64,000 nt of DNA, from assembly GCF_028657195.3 (NCBI RefSeq), contig NZ_JANCPR020000006.1, forward strand, positions 62,001-126,000, in the 5' to 3' direction. The first letter of the stretch is position 1. Each line of letters starts with the position of its first letter. The notes beneath the pieces were generated by a model, which was not told the origin of the DNA, did no database searches, and was given only the letters and a program-made list of their open reading frames with translations. This document shows, piece by piece, positions 54,312-63,270 of this stretch. Both the position numbers and the translations under genes were made by a program. The DNA comes from Streptomyces iconiensis. GTDB lineage: Bacteria > Actinomycetota > Actinomycetes > Streptomycetales > Streptomycetaceae.

Positions 54312-54570
54312 GCGTTCATGGCAGAGCCGTACCAGTAGCCGTTCACAGGGGAGTCGCACCAGTAGTCGTTCACGGGGGACGGGGAGCCGTACCAGCAGTC
54401 GTTCCCCAGGGAGCAGCCGCACCGGTGCACGGCAGCGCTGTACTGGTGGGCGCCCACGGGAGAGCCCCACCAGTAGTCGTCCACGGAAATCCCGTACCAG
54501 TAGTCGTTCACCGAAGTGCCCCACCAGTAGGCGTCACGGAAAAAGTCCGCACCGGTAGTCGTCACACGGG
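54297..54570. repeat. 27-bp degenerate tandem repeat array after dnaX
   Basis: About nine to ten units of 27 bases share CCAGTAGTCGTTCAC. The first unit contains the dnaX stop. On the plus strand every unit has a TAG; on the minus strand the period of nine codons gives an open frame with recurring VNDYWYG-like nonapeptides. It fills most of the gap between dnaX and ybaB. Confidence 0.9.
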
Positions 54571-54722
54571 CGGAGCGTGAGCGGGCCCACAGGCAGCTTC
54601 GTACGTGACTTCGGGGCACGGCCCCGGTGCCGGGCCGGGGAGCACGTAGGCTCGTAGCTGTTTGGCAGGAAGCTTGGTCAAGAAAGCTCTGGAATGTCGT
54701 CGAGTGAGCCAGGAGCGATGTC

Positions 54723-55058
54723 GTGATTCCCGGTGGTGGGCAGCCTGACATGCAGCAGTTGCTGCAGCAGGCACAGAAGATGCAGCAGGATCTGGCCGCG
54801 GCCCAGCAGGAGCTGGCCGAGACGCCCGTCGAGGGCTCGGCCGGCGGTGGCCTGGTGAAGGCGACGGTGACGGGCTCCGGCGAGCTGCAGGGTCTGGTCA
54901 TCGACCCGAAGGCCGTCGACCCGGAGGACACGGAGACCCTCGCGGACCTCGTCGTCGCCGCCGTACGCGACGCGAACCATGCCGCGCAGGAGATCCAGCA
55001 GGAGAAGCTCGGCCCCCTCGCGCAGGGCTTGGGCGGTATGCCTGGCCTCCCCTTCTGA
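54723..55058 (+). CDS. YbaB/EbfC family nucleoid-associated protein
   Basis: A 111-residue protein with an N-terminal Gln-rich helix ([20 protein letters not shown]) and the YbaB fold ([40 protein letters not shown]). YbaB proteins are small DNA-binding dimers associated with recR, dnaX and recombination. GTG 54723 has AGGAG upstream. It lies between dnaX and recR, the normal bacterial order dnaX-ybaB-recR. Confidence 0.96.
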   Translation: MIPGGGQPDMQQLLQQAQKMQQDLAAAQQELAETPVEGSAGGGLVKATVTGSGELQGLVIDPKAVDPEDTETLADLVVAAVRDANHAAQEIQQEKLGPLAQGLGGMPGLPF

Positions 55059-55198
55059 CCCTTCCGGGTCAGCGGCTGGTAGGGGCTCGTACGGGCAACT
55101 AACGTACGGGGAGCAGGAGTCCGAGACGCACGGCAGGGCAGGCAGGCGCGGCGGTCCGCCGCGCGGAGAGCAAGGCGAGGAAGAGCAGGAGCGCATCC

Positions 55199-55798
55199 GT
55201 GTACGAAGGCGTGGTCCAGGACCTGATCGACGAGCTGGGGAGACTTCCCGGCGTCGGTCCCAAGAGCGCGCAGCGGATCGCTTTCCACATCCTCCAGGCC
55301 GAGCCCGCCGACGTGCGCCGGCTCGCGCACACGCTGACCGAGGTCAAGGAGAAGGTCAGGTTCTGTGCCGTGTGCGGCAACGTCGCGCAGGAGGAACGGT
55401 GCAGAGTCTGTCTCGACCCGCGCCGGGACCCGGCCGTGATCTGTGTGGTCGAGGAGCCCAAGGACGTCGTCGCGATCGAGCGGACGCGTGAGTTCCGTGG
55501 CCAGTACCACGTACTGGGCGGAGCGATCAGCCCGATCGAGGGCGTCGGCCCCGACGACCTGCGGATACGGGAGTTGCTTGCCCGACTCGCTGACGGCACG
55601 GTCACCGAGCTGATCCTGGCGACGGACCCCAACCTGGAGGGCGAGGCCACGGCCACGTACCTCGCGCGGATGGTGTCCGCCATGGGTCTGAGGGTGACGC
55701 GCCTGGCGAGCGGTCTTCCCGTCGGGGGAGACCTGGAATACGCGGATGAGGTCACCCTGGGGCGTGCCTTCGAAGGAAGGCGGCTCCTGGATGTGTGA
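55199..55798 (+). CDS. recR: Recombination mediator protein RecR
   Basis: A 199-residue protein with a helix-hairpin-helix ([20 protein letters not shown]), zinc finger cysteines [16 protein letters not shown], and a Toprim domain ([40 protein letters not shown]). It works with RecF and RecO to load RecA on gaps. GTG 55199 is preceded by AGGAG. Length matches the family. Confidence 0.98.
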   Translation: MYEGVVQDLIDELGRLPGVGPKSAQRIAFHILQAEPADVRRLAHTLTEVKEKVRFCAVCGNVAQEERCRVCLDPRRDPAVICVVEEPKDVVAIERTREFRGQYHVLGGAISPIEGVGPDDLRIRELLARLADGTVTELILATDPNLEGEATATYLARMVSAMGLRVTRLASGLPVGGDLEYADEVTLGRAFEGRRLLDV

Positions 55799-55936
55799 CG
55801 TGAGGCGGGACAGCCGAAGAGGCCGAAGAGACAGCCACCTCGCCGGCCCCTCTCACGCCGCCCATGCCACCCATGCCGACGCCCCGACGTTCCGGCGACC
55901 GCCGCTACGGGGCCCTCAAGGGGAGAAGGTTGCCCG

Positions 55937-56596
55937 ATGTCTGATGCGACGCTGAACACGATCCAGGACGACCCCAACGACTTCGCCGTCCAGATCTCGG
56001 ATCAGGTCGAGAGCTTCATCGTCTCGGTCTCCGAGGTCGCCAAGGGCGATGACCCGGACGCCGCTGTTCCGTACCTCCTTCTGGAGGTCTCGCAACTCCT
56101 CCTCGCGGGTGGGCGGTTGGGCGCACACGAGGACATCGTTCCGGACGAGCGGTACGAGCCGGACATCGGTGCCGAGCCCGACGTGGACGATCTGCGGGAG
56201 CGGCTGGCCACGCTGCTGGATCCCGTCGACGTCTACTCCGAGGTCTTCGACCCCTATGTGCCGCGCACGGCGCCCGTGGCCTGCCGCGTCTCGGACGATC
56301 TGGCGGATGTCGTGACCGACCTGCGGCACGGTATGGCGCACTACCGCGCGGGGCGCGTCAGCGAGGCCCTCTGGTGGTGGCAGTTCTCGTACCTGTCGAA
56401 CTGGGGCCCCACCGCCTCCGCCGCCCTCCGCGCACTCCAGTCCCTCGTCGCCCACGTGCGCCTCGACACCCCCCTCGACGAGCTGAACGGGCTCGACACG
56501 GACAGCAACGCCACCGAGGACCGTTCGCTGGAGGACGAGGCCGGCGCCGTGATGGCCGCCGAGATCGCCGAACCACTGGGCATCAAGAACTCCTGA
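55937..56596 (+). CDS. DUF5063 protein
   Basis: A 219-residue acidic protein of the DUF5063 family, commonly found beside recR in actinobacteria. Recognisable segments are DFAVQISDQVESFIVSVSEV, AVPYLLLEVSQLLLAGGRLG and RVSEALWWWQFSYLSNWGPT. It is all-helical in appearance with no membrane segment or catalytic motif. ATG 55937 follows GGGGAGAAGG. Function unknown. It overlaps the convergent regulator by 14 bases. Confidence 0.93.
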   Translation: MSDATLNTIQDDPNDFAVQISDQVESFIVSVSEVAKGDDPDAAVPYLLLEVSQLLLAGGRLGAHEDIVPDERYEPDIGAEPDVDDLRERLATLLDPVDVYSEVFDPYVPRTAPVACRVSDDLADVVTDLRHGMAHYRAGRVSEALWWWQFSYLSNWGPTASAALRALQSLVAHVRLDTPLDELNGLDTDSNATEDRSLEDEAGAVMAAEIAEPLGIKNS

Positions 56597-57314
56597 GCGA
56601 CGGCTCCAGGTTGAGCGACAGCCCCAGGTTCTCGGCCAGGGCCTCCTGGCCGAGCGGGGTGAGTGTGAGCGCGCGCGTGGTGCCGACGGGCACGAGCCAG
56701 ACGGCTTCGAGCGCGTGGGAGCAGAGCGCGGCGCCGACCGCACCCGCGAGGTGGGGGCGGCGCTCCGTCCAGTCCAGGCAGGAGCGTACGGAGGGCCTGC
56801 GCGTGCCGGAGGCAACGGTGACGCCGAGCCCGTCGAGCCAGTCGGTACCGGCCCGGGTGAGGCGCAGCCCCTGCTCCCAGTCGAGGAGTCGGCGCCCGGT
56901 CATCGCGTCGGTGACCGCGACGCCCACGGTCCCCGCGAGGTGGTCGTAGCAGGTGCGTGCGTACGCGAGAGCCCGTTTGCGCCCCGAGGCCGACAGCGAG
57001 GGCGCCGGTGCGGCGGGGCGCTCGGGCGCGAGCGAAGCGAGGTTCTCGACGAGCGAGGCGATACGGGAGTCGGCGAGGCGCACATAGCGGTGCCGTCCCT
57101 GGCGCACCTCGCTGAACAGCCCGCCGCGCACAAGGGCGTTCAGGTGCTCCGTCGCCGTGGACGGCGCCACCCCCGCGTGCCGCGCCAGCTCCGTCGCCGT
57201 CCACGCCCGCCCGTCCAGCAGCGCCAGGCAGAACGCGGCCCGCGTCCCGTCGGCCAGCAACCCCGCGACGGCCGCCAGCCCGGGCGCCGCGTCCCGCTCG
57301 GTGTCCATACGCAC
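56583..57314 (-). CDS. ArsR-like winged-helix transcriptional regulator
   Basis: A 243-residue regulator with an N-terminal winged helix (WTATELARHAGVAPSTATEH, LNALVRGGLFSEVRQGRHRY). The middle and end (RTCYDHLAGTVGVAVTDAMT, RPHLAGAVGAALCSHALEAV) match long ArsR-type regulators of streptomycetes with a C-terminal sensory domain. No CxC metal site is seen. ATG 57314 or the second ATG 57308 may start. Its target is unknown; the overlap at the 3' end with DUF5063 means convergent transcription. Confidence 0.9.
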   Translation of the reverse strand: MRMDTERDAAPGLAAVAGLLADGTRAAFCLALLDGRAWTATELARHAGVAPSTATEHLNALVRGGLFSEVRQGRHRYVRLADSRIASLVENLASLAPERPAAPAPSLSASGRKRALAYARTCYDHLAGTVGVAVTDAMTGRRLLDWEQGLRLTRAGTDWLDGLGVTVASGTRRPSVRSCLDWTERRPHLAGAVGAALCSHALEAVWLVPVGTTRALTLTPLGQEALAENLGLSLNLEPSLRSS

Positions 57315-57401
57315 GATTGTGCCCCGCGCTCACTTCGCCCCCGGCCGAAGCGTCGCTCAATCCGCCATGGGGGAGACGCGCCGTAGCGCCGCTCACCCCC
57401 G

Positions 57402-58187
57402 CTACGGCAGTACGCCGGCCTCCCGCGCCGCCGCCAGCCAGGAAGGGAACTCCGTCATCAGGTTCTGGTACAGCGCGTCGTCGGACAGGGACTTGGGTGA
57501 GGGGCCTGCGGGGAAGAAGCCCGCGTTGTCCACGACGCGCTTGGCGGGAACGGGGAGTTCGTCGAGCTTGCGGAGGAAGTCGAACTGGGTGCCGTCCGTG
57601 TCGCCGAAGCCCACGAACTGCCAGAAGAGCGGAAGCCGGGCCGCCGAGCACAGCAGACGTTCGGCTGCGGCGCGTGACGAAGGGCCGCCGTCCGTCTGGA
57701 AGATCACCAGTGCGGGGTCGGTCGCGCCGGACGCCTCGTAGTGGTCGATGACGGCCTGCATCGCCACGTGGTAGTTCGTGCGGCCCATGTGACCGAGCCC
57801 GTCGTGCAGGTCACCGATCCTGTTCTCGTAGGCGTCGACACCTATCTCGGCGATGCCGTCCACATCGGTGGAGAAGAAGACCACGGGAACGGTTCCGTCG
57901 TCGTCCAGGTTCGCCGCGAGCCCGAGTGCCTGTTCGGCGAGGTTCTGGGCCGTGCCGTCCTTGTAGTACGGACGCATGCTGCCCGAGCGGTCGAGCACCA
58001 AGTAGACGGCGGCGCGCTGCCCGGTCAGTCCCGCCTTCTCCAGGGAGACCTTCGCCGTCTTGTAGAGGTCCACCAGCCCCGGTGCCCGTGCGCTGATCTT
58101 CTCCAGGCTGACGGCGGGAGCCCCGCCCCCTGTGCCCCCGCTGCCCGCGTCTGTCGCGCTCGGACGCTTCACGTAGTCGATGGCCAC
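57402..58187 (-). CDS. VWA-domain protein (TerF-like)
   Basis: A 261-residue protein. The MIDAS metal site is visible as YLVLDRSGSMRPYYKDGT, with the threonine-type residue in HMGRTNYHVAM and the third in VIFQTDGGPSSRAAAERL. Sequences LYKTAKVSLEKAGLTGQRAA and FWQFVGFGDTDGTQFDFLRK are shared with the VWA domain of tellurite-resistance-associated proteins. GTG 58187 has AGGAGA six bases upstream. No other ter genes are present, so its role is open. It is divergent from ask. Confidence 0.92.
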   Translation of the reverse strand: MAIDYVKRPSATDAGSGGTGGGAPAVSLEKISARAPGLVDLYKTAKVSLEKAGLTGQRAAVYLVLDRSGSMRPYYKDGTAQNLAEQALGLAANLDDDGTVPVVFFSTDVDGIAEIGVDAYENRIGDLHDGLGHMGRTNYHVAMQAVIDHYEASGATDPALVIFQTDGGPSSRAAAERLLCSAARLPLFWQFVGFGDTDGTQFDFLRKLDELPVPAKRVVDNAGFFPAGPSPKSLSDDALYQNLMTEFPSWLAAAREAGVLP

Positions 58188-58529
58188 GTCGGTCTCCTGT
58201 TGCTGCTGGTCGAGTGCGTTTCCGTACGTGGCTGGTGTCCGTACGGGGCGAGTGTCCGTACCCGGGCACGCGCGCATCCGTACGGTACGGGTGTACGCGG
58301 CGTGACCTGGGCCGTGGTGGGGCCGTCAGGGGGAGTCGTCGTGGGCCCCCTCACAGCGTGAACAGGATCACGTTTTCGTGTGGTCGGGGAAGCAGCGGGC
58401 AGGGGTTTCGCTGGACGGGTGTGGGCCCCGTCCGGTCGTTACACTGAGCCGATCAGTGGATCCCGCCCTTCCGGGCAGCGTCGCACGGAGTACAGGGGTC
58501 CCGAAGAGTGATTCGAGGAGCGAGCACAC
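58188..58529. promoter_or_regulatory. Divergent promoter region of the VWA gene and ask
   Basis: This 342-base spacer should contain both promoters and the ask leader. CCGTACGG-type direct repeats (58225-58305) and a short AT-richer stretch (about 58365-58380) are present. I could not identify a riboswitch or attenuator. Confidence 0.4.
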
Positions 58530-59810
58530 GTGGGCCTTGTCGTGCAGAAGTACGGCGGCTCCTCCGTTGCCGATGCCGAGGGCATCAAGCGCGTTGCCAA
58601 GCGAATTGTCGAAGCCAAGAAGAACGGCAAGCAGGTTGTCGTGGTGGTTTCGGCGATGGGTGACACGACGGACGAGCTGATCGATCTCGCTGGAGAGGTC
58701 TCTCCTGTCGCCTCCGGGCGCGAGTTCGACATGCTGCTGACCGCCGGGGAGAGAATCTCCATGGCCCTGCTGGCGATGGCGATCAAATCCCTCGGCCATG
58801 AAGCACAGTCGTTCACCGGTAGTCAGGCCGGTCTGATCACCGATTCCGCGCACAACAAGGCGCGGATCATCGACGTGACGCCCGGCCGCATCAAGAGTTC
58901 GGTCGACGAGGGCAACATCGCCATCGTCGCCGGTTTCCAGGGCGTGTCCCAGGACAGCAAGGACATCACCACCCTCGGCCGCGGCGGTTCGGACACCACG
59001 GCGGTCGCACTGGCCGCCGCGCTGGACGCGGAGGTCTGTGAGATCTACACGGACGTCGACGGCGTCTTCACGGCCGACCCCCGGGTCGTGTCGAAGGCGC
59101 AGAAGATCGACCGGATCTCCTTCGAGGACATGCTGGAGCTGGCAAGCTCCGGTTCCAAGGTGCTGCTGCACCGGTGCGTGGAGTACGCACGCCGCTACAA
59201 CATCCCTATCCACGTGCGGTCTTCCTTCTCCGGCCTGAAGGGCACGTGGGTCAGCAACGAGCAGCCGGACGGGCAAGGGGAAGAGTCGATGGAGCAGGCG
59301 ATCATCTCGGGGGTCGCGCACGACACGTCCGAGGCGAAGGCCACGGTCGTGGGGGTGCCGGACAAGCCGGGCGAGGCCGCGGCGATCTTCCGCGTGCTCG
59401 CGGACTTCGAGGTCAACATCGACATGGTGGTGCAGAACGTCTCCGCCGCTTCGACGGGCCTCACGGACATCTCCTTCACGCTGCCCAAGTCCGAGGGCAA
59501 GAAGGCCATCAGCGCGCTGGAGAAGGCGCAGGGCTCGATCGGCTACGTCTCGCTGCGCTACGACGACCAGATCGCCAAGATCTCCCTCGTCGGCGCCGGG
59601 ATGAAGACCAACCCCGGTGTGACGGCGACCTTCTTCGAGGCGCTCTCCAACGCAGGGGTCAACATCGAGCTGATCTCCACCTCCGAGATCCGGATCTCCG
59701 TGGTGACCCGCGAGGAGGCCGTGAACGAGGCGGTACGCGCTGTGCACACGGCCTTCGGCCTGGACAGCGAGACCGATGAAGCGGTTGTTTACGGCGGTTC
59801 GGGACGTTAA
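58530..59810 (+). CDS. ask: Aspartokinase, alpha subunit
   Basis: A 426-residue kinase that phosphorylates L-aspartate for Lys, Thr, Met and diaminopimelate synthesis. The N-terminal kinase domain has [56 protein letters not shown] and [12 protein letters not shown]. Two ACT domains follow (from about 265), including [20 protein letters not shown] and [20 protein letters not shown], which provide lysine/threonine feedback. GTG 58530 has GAGGAG upstream. The usual partner asd does not follow; a terminator and a sigma operon come next. Confidence 0.97.
   Translation: MGLVVQKYGGSSVADAEGIKRVAKRIVEAKKNGKQVVVVVSAMGDTTDELIDLAGEVSPVASGREFDMLLTAGERISMALLAMAIKSLGHEAQSFTGSQAGLITDSAHNKARIIDVTPGRIKSSVDEGNIAIVAGFQGVSQDSKDITTLGRGGSDTTAVALAAALDAEVCEIYTDVDGVFTADPRVVSKAQKIDRISFEDMLELASSGSKVLLHRCVEYARRYNIPIHVRSSFSGLKGTWVSNEQPDGQGEESMEQAIISGVAHDTSEAKATVVGVPDKPGEAAAIFRVLADFEVNIDMVVQNVSAASTGLTDISFTLPKSEGKKAISALEKAQGSIGYVSLRYDDQIAKISLVGAGMKTNPGVTATFFEALSNAGVNIELISTSEIRISVVTREEAVNEAVRAVHTAFGLDSETDEAVVYGGSGR
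59289..59810 (+). CDS. Aspartokinase beta subunit from an in-frame internal start
   Basis: ATG 59289 ([20 protein letters not shown]) lies within ask in the same frame and is preceded by AAGGGGAAGAG at ideal distance. The product of 173 residues would contain both ACT domains. In Corynebacterium and Bacillus class alpha2beta2 aspartokinases, the beta chain begins at the equivalent position, so it is expected here too. Not shown experimentally for this gene. Confidence 0.75.
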   Translation: MEQAIISGVAHDTSEAKATVVGVPDKPGEAAAIFRVLADFEVNIDMVVQNVSAASTGLTDISFTLPKSEGKKAISALEKAQGSIGYVSLRYDDQIAKISLVGAGMKTNPGVTATFFEALSNAGVNIELISTSEIRISVVTREEAVNEAVRAVHTAFGLDSETDEAVVYGGSGR

Positions 59811-59944
59811 GGCGGCCCCGCGACGGACGGACGTACGTAGCCGGATCTACGCACGCGCCTACGCGCGGCCGTTCGTGAAACAGATGTGACCGCCGTGTGT
59901 GCTTTGTCCACTGGTCAGAGTGACGCTCTCTGACAGACAATTTC

Positions 59945-59990
59945 GCTCCCCGCCCCCTGCAACCGGCAGGCTGGCGGGGAGCGTCTTTGT
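59945..59990 (+). terminator. Rho-independent terminator downstream of ask
   Basis: GCTCCCCGCC pairs with GGCGGGGAGC, with an inner CCTGC/GCAGG pair, followed by GTCTTTGTT. It is 135 bases after the ask stop and closes the transcript before the sigma gene. Confidence 0.85.
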
Positions 59991-60149
59991 TCGCCACCAG
60001 GTCCCGCGAACGGCGGGGGAGCAGACCGGGACGTCTGGTGAAAAACGGGGTTTCGAGGAAGAGCTGGTACGCATGAGGGCATATTGCGCGTTCGCTGTCA
60101 CAGTGCCTTTGGCGTACAACCCTGACGGGGGGAAGCGTGTCAAACAGGC

Positions 60150-60785
60150 GTGGCAGAGGTATTCGGAATCGCAACGGCCCCTGCGGGCACCGGCGGAAGC
60201 GTCGGGGGCATGCCCGTGATTGCGCCCTGGCCTGCCGCTCGCCCCGCACGCCCGCTCGGACAGCGTGGGGATACTGACGACGCGATGGCAGCGGGCACCA
60301 CAGTCGACCATCTGACCGAGACCTATCGCGCCCACTACAAGTCGCTGCTCGGGCTCGCGGCTCTCCTCCTTGACGACACCGCCTCGTGCGAGGACGTCGT
60401 ACAGGAGGCGTTCATCCGCGTTCACTCGGCGCGCAAGCGTGTGCGCGACCCCGAGAAGACCCTCGCCTATCTCCGGCAGACGGTCGTCAATCTCTCCCGC
60501 TCCGCGCTGCGCCGCCGCATCCTCGGGCTGAAGCTGCTCTCCAAGCCGATGCCCGACATGGCGAGCGCCGAGGAGGGAGCGTACGAACAGCTCGAACGGG
60601 ACGAGTTGATCAAGTCGATGCGAGGTCTGCAGCGACGCCAGCGCGAAGTACTGGTGCTGCGCTATTTCGCCGACATGACCGAGGCGCAGGTGGCCGAGAC
60701 TCTCGGGCTCTCACTCGGTTCCGTGAAGGCGTACGGCTCACGCGGTATCGCCGCGCTCCGCACCGCCATGGAGGCCGCGTCATGA
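60150..60785 (+). CDS. SigE-family ECF sigma factor
   Basis: A 211-residue ECF sigma factor: region 2 HYKSLLGLAALLLDDTASCE and DVVQEAFIRVHSARKRVRDP; region 4 RRQREVLVLRYFADMTEAQV and AETLGLSLGSVKAYGSRGIA. The N-terminal 45 residues are not conserved; GTG 60150, ATG 60210 and ATG 60285 are possible starts. It is coupled by an ATGA overlap to a gene for a membrane protein, the standard place for an anti-sigma factor. Target promoters are unknown. Confidence 0.92.
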   Translation: MAEVFGIATAPAGTGGSVGGMPVIAPWPAARPARPLGQRGDTDDAMAAGTTVDHLTETYRAHYKSLLGLAALLLDDTASCEDVVQEAFIRVHSARKRVRDPEKTLAYLRQTVVNLSRSALRRRILGLKLLSKPMPDMASAEEGAYEQLERDELIKSMRGLQRRQREVLVLRYFADMTEAQVAETLGLSLGSVKAYGSRGIAALRTAMEAAS

Positions 60786-62062
60786 ACGAGGGCCTGGGAA
60801 ACCCGGGCGAGGGGCGGCACGGAGACGACACGTCCGGCAGCGGCACCTCACCCGAGGGCACGCACAGCACGCACCCCGGAAGCACGTCCGACGGCACGTC
60901 ACCGAACCCCTCGGCCGACGGCATGTCCGCGGCGGGTGGCGACGAACCCCGGACACCCGGCGGACACCCGGCGTCCGGCACGCACCCGGCGCCGGACGAG
61001 CCCCTGGCGGCCGAGGAGGAGGCCATCCGGCGGCTCCTCCGGGACAGCGTCCGCGATCTGGAACCCTCGGAGGACTCGCTCGACCACCTCCGCCGTGCCG
61101 TGCCGGCACGCAAAACACACCGCCGCCAGGCCCTCGTCGGCGCCGTCGCCGCCGCGCTCGTGGCGGTGGTCGGCGTCCCTACGCTGCTCTACGGCGGAGT
61201 GGTGCCCGGAATCGGCGACGACAAGCACCCGTTGACCGCCTCCAGCAGCCAGGGCCAGACGCACGGTCCCGACGGCGGAACGGGTGAGCACGACGGCGAG
61301 AGCGGCGACAAGACGGGCAAGGACGGCAAGGGCGAGGGCAAGGACAAGGACGGCAAGGGCAAGGGCTCTGCCGAGCCCTCACCTTCCGGCGGTCCCGGCA
61401 ACGGCAGCGCCGACCCCAGCGAGACGCTCACCGCCAGCGCGCCCACCTGCGGCAGGGACCAGCTCGGTGAGGGCTCGGCGCAGACCGGTGAGCCCGACGG
61501 GCAGGGCAAGGTCTACGGCAGCTTCCGTGTCACCAACACCTCGGGCGACGCCTGCACGGTCGAGGGCGAGGGCATGGTCGGCGCCAATGTGCAGGGCGGC
61601 TCCGAACGCGCCCGCGTCGCCATAATGGATCACACGCCGGGCGACCCGGCGCCCGGTCTCGGTGACCCGGCGGCTGCCAGCGACGAACTGGTGCTCCGGC
61701 CTGGTGCCTCGTACCTCGTCAAGTTCGCGTGGGTGCCCAAGGACGGCGGCTCCGGCTGCTCCAGCGACAGTCCGTCTCCGAAGAACAGTCAGGCGAACAA
61801 CGAGGTGTCCAACCCCGACACCGCCGGCGGCACAGGCGGCGACGACAGCGCGGGCGGCGACTCCGGCGGCGGCGCCGGCGGTACGGGCACGACGCCGGGC
61901 GAGGGCAGCGCGGGAACGGGCGACCCGGGCAACGGTTCGGGCGAGCCCAGCGTCGTGGTCTCCCACACCCCCGAGGTCGGCTCACCCGCAGCCGCGGGCA
62001 CCAAGCTGGACGGCGCCTGCGGAGGCACGGTCTACCGCACCGGAGTCCTGCCGGCGTCGTAG
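60782..62062 (+). CDS. Membrane protein with external DUF4232-like domain, probable sigma-factor partner
   Basis: A 426-residue protein. Residues 1-70 are Gly/Ser/Thr/Pro-rich, then a helical cytoplasmic segment (EEEAIRRLLRDSVRDLEPSE, LDHLRRAVPARKTHRRQAL) and one hydrophobic helix (ALVGAVAAALVAVVGVPTLL). The external part has a Lys/Gly/Asp-rich linker, a DUF4232-like domain (CGRDQLGEGSAQTGEPDGQG, KVYGSFRVTNTSGDACTVEG), and a Gly/Ser tail. Architecture and coupling to the sigma gene suggest an anti-sigma or sensor, but no ZAS zinc motif is present. Confidence 0.82.
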   Translation: MNEGLGNPGEGRHGDDTSGSGTSPEGTHSTHPGSTSDGTSPNPSADGMSAAGGDEPRTPGGHPASGTHPAPDEPLAAEEEAIRRLLRDSVRDLEPSEDSLDHLRRAVPARKTHRRQALVGAVAAALVAVVGVPTLLYGGVVPGIGDDKHPLTASSSQGQTHGPDGGTGEHDGESGDKTGKDGKGEGKDKDGKGKGSAEPSPSGGPGNGSADPSETLTASAPTCGRDQLGEGSAQTGEPDGQGKVYGSFRVTNTSGDACTVEGEGMVGANVQGGSERARVAIMDHTPGDPAPGLGDPAAASDELVLRPGASYLVKFAWVPKDGGSGCSSDSPSPKNSQANNEVSNPDTAGGTGGDDSAGGDSGGGAGGTGTTPGEGSAGTGDPGNGSGEPSVVVSHTPEVGSPAAAGTKLDGACGGTVYRTGVLPAS

Positions 62063-62253
62063 GTCCCCGCACATCGGCACGGCCGGACGGCTTGCACGGC
62101 ACGGTGCGCACATCGGCACCCCCGTATAGCCCGCATGGAACGCCCGCACGAAACTGTCCCGGGCCTGGGGCCCGGTTCCTCCTTCGGCTCCGGCTCCGTA
62201 TAAGCAGGGCCCGCCCGCAGGGGCGGTGTCGGCGGGCACGTACCGTGGGAGGC

Positions 62254-63270
62254 GTGTACCGGTTTCTGCTCACCCCGCGGTGGTGGGGGATCAACATCTT
62301 CGCCGTATTGGCGATTCCGGTCTGTCTGCTGATGGGCAGCTGGCAGCTGAGCCGCTTCGACGCGCGTGTCGACCGCCATCAGGAACAGCAGCAGCAGGCC
62401 GACAAGTCGGCGCACGCCAGAGCGGAGCCCCTCGCTGACCTGCTGCCCGTCACCGAGGCCACGGTCGGCCGCACCGCCGAGGCCACGGGCCGCTACGACA
62501 CCGGTCACCCCCTCCTCGTCCCCGACCGCACGGTCAAGGAGAAGAAGGGCTTCTACGTCCTCTCCCTGCTCCGCGTCGACAGGGCCGGGAGCGGGGACGG
62601 CACCAAAGCCACGGACGGCGCGAAGGCCGCAGGCGACGCGGACGGCAAGCAGGCGAAGGCGCTTCCCGTCGTACGGGGTTGGCTGCCCGGCAGCGCCGAC
62701 CCCGCACGCGTGCCCCCGCCGCCGAAGGGCGAGGTCACCGTCAAGGGCGTACTCCAGGCGTCGGAGTCGCAGAACGACGCGGTCTCCGGCGCCTCGGGCG
62801 GACTCCCCAAGGGGCAGCTCGGCTTCATCAGCGCCGCGGCGCTCGTGAACGTGGTGCCGTACGGGGTCGAGAACGCCTGGGTCACGCAGCAGCATCCCGA
62901 GAAGCCACTGAGGCCGGTGCCGCCGGTCGCACCCGACAACACCGGCCTCGACATGAAGGCGTTCCAGAACCTCGGCTACACCGCGCAGTGGTTCGTCTTC
63001 GCCGGATTCGTTCTCTTCATGTGGTTCCGCTTCTTCCGCAGGGAGTCGGAGATCGCCAGGGACACGGCACTCGGACTCATTCCGGCCGGCCCCGAAGGGC
63101 CGACCGGTCCCGGGGATCCGGCCGACCCCGAGGACCCGGCCGGACCAGGGAGTTCGGCCGGACCCGAGGACCCGGCTAGCCCTGAGGACCCGACTGCTAG
63201 CCCTGAGCAGCCCCAGGAGCCTGAGCGGCCCCAGGAAGATGACGCAACGCGAAGTCGATCTCCAGCCTGA
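62254..63270 (+). CDS. SURF1-family cytochrome oxidase assembly protein
   Basis: A 338-residue membrane protein with an N-terminal transmembrane helix (WWGINIFAVLAIPVCLLMGS) followed by WQLSRFDARVDRH, the SURF1 loop with GRYDTGHPLLVPDRTVKEKK, GFYVLSLLRVD and VRGWLPGSADP, and a second helix (FVFAGFVLFMWFRFFRR). It helps assemble the aa3-type oxidase. GTG 62254 follows GGGAGGC. The 80-residue Pro/Asp/Gly/Glu C-terminal tail is repetitive (GPEGPTGPGDPADPEDPA) and its coding end overlaps the convergent S9 peptidase. Confidence 0.92.
   Translation: MYRFLLTPRWWGINIFAVLAIPVCLLMGSWQLSRFDARVDRHQEQQQQADKSAHARAEPLADLLPVTEATVGRTAEATGRYDTGHPLLVPDRTVKEKKGFYVLSLLRVDRAGSGDGTKATDGAKAAGDADGKQAKALPVVRGWLPGSADPARVPPPPKGEVTVKGVLQASESQNDAVSGASGGLPKGQLGFISAAALVNVVPYGVENAWVTQQHPEKPLRPVPPVAPDNTGLDMKAFQNLGYTAQWFVFAGFVLFMWFRFFRRESEIARDTALGLIPAGPEGPTGPGDPADPEDPAGPGSSAGPEDPASPEDPTASPEQPQEPERPQEDDATRSRSPA

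Noticed and set aside
54297..54570. Possible CRISPR array (27-bp units)
   Set aside because: There are no spacers between degenerate contiguous units, and no cas genes.
54062..55510. A 482-codon minus frame covering the dnaX end, repeat array, ybaB and recR
   Set aside because: It is antisense to three well-supported genes; only the repeat segment was retained as a finding.
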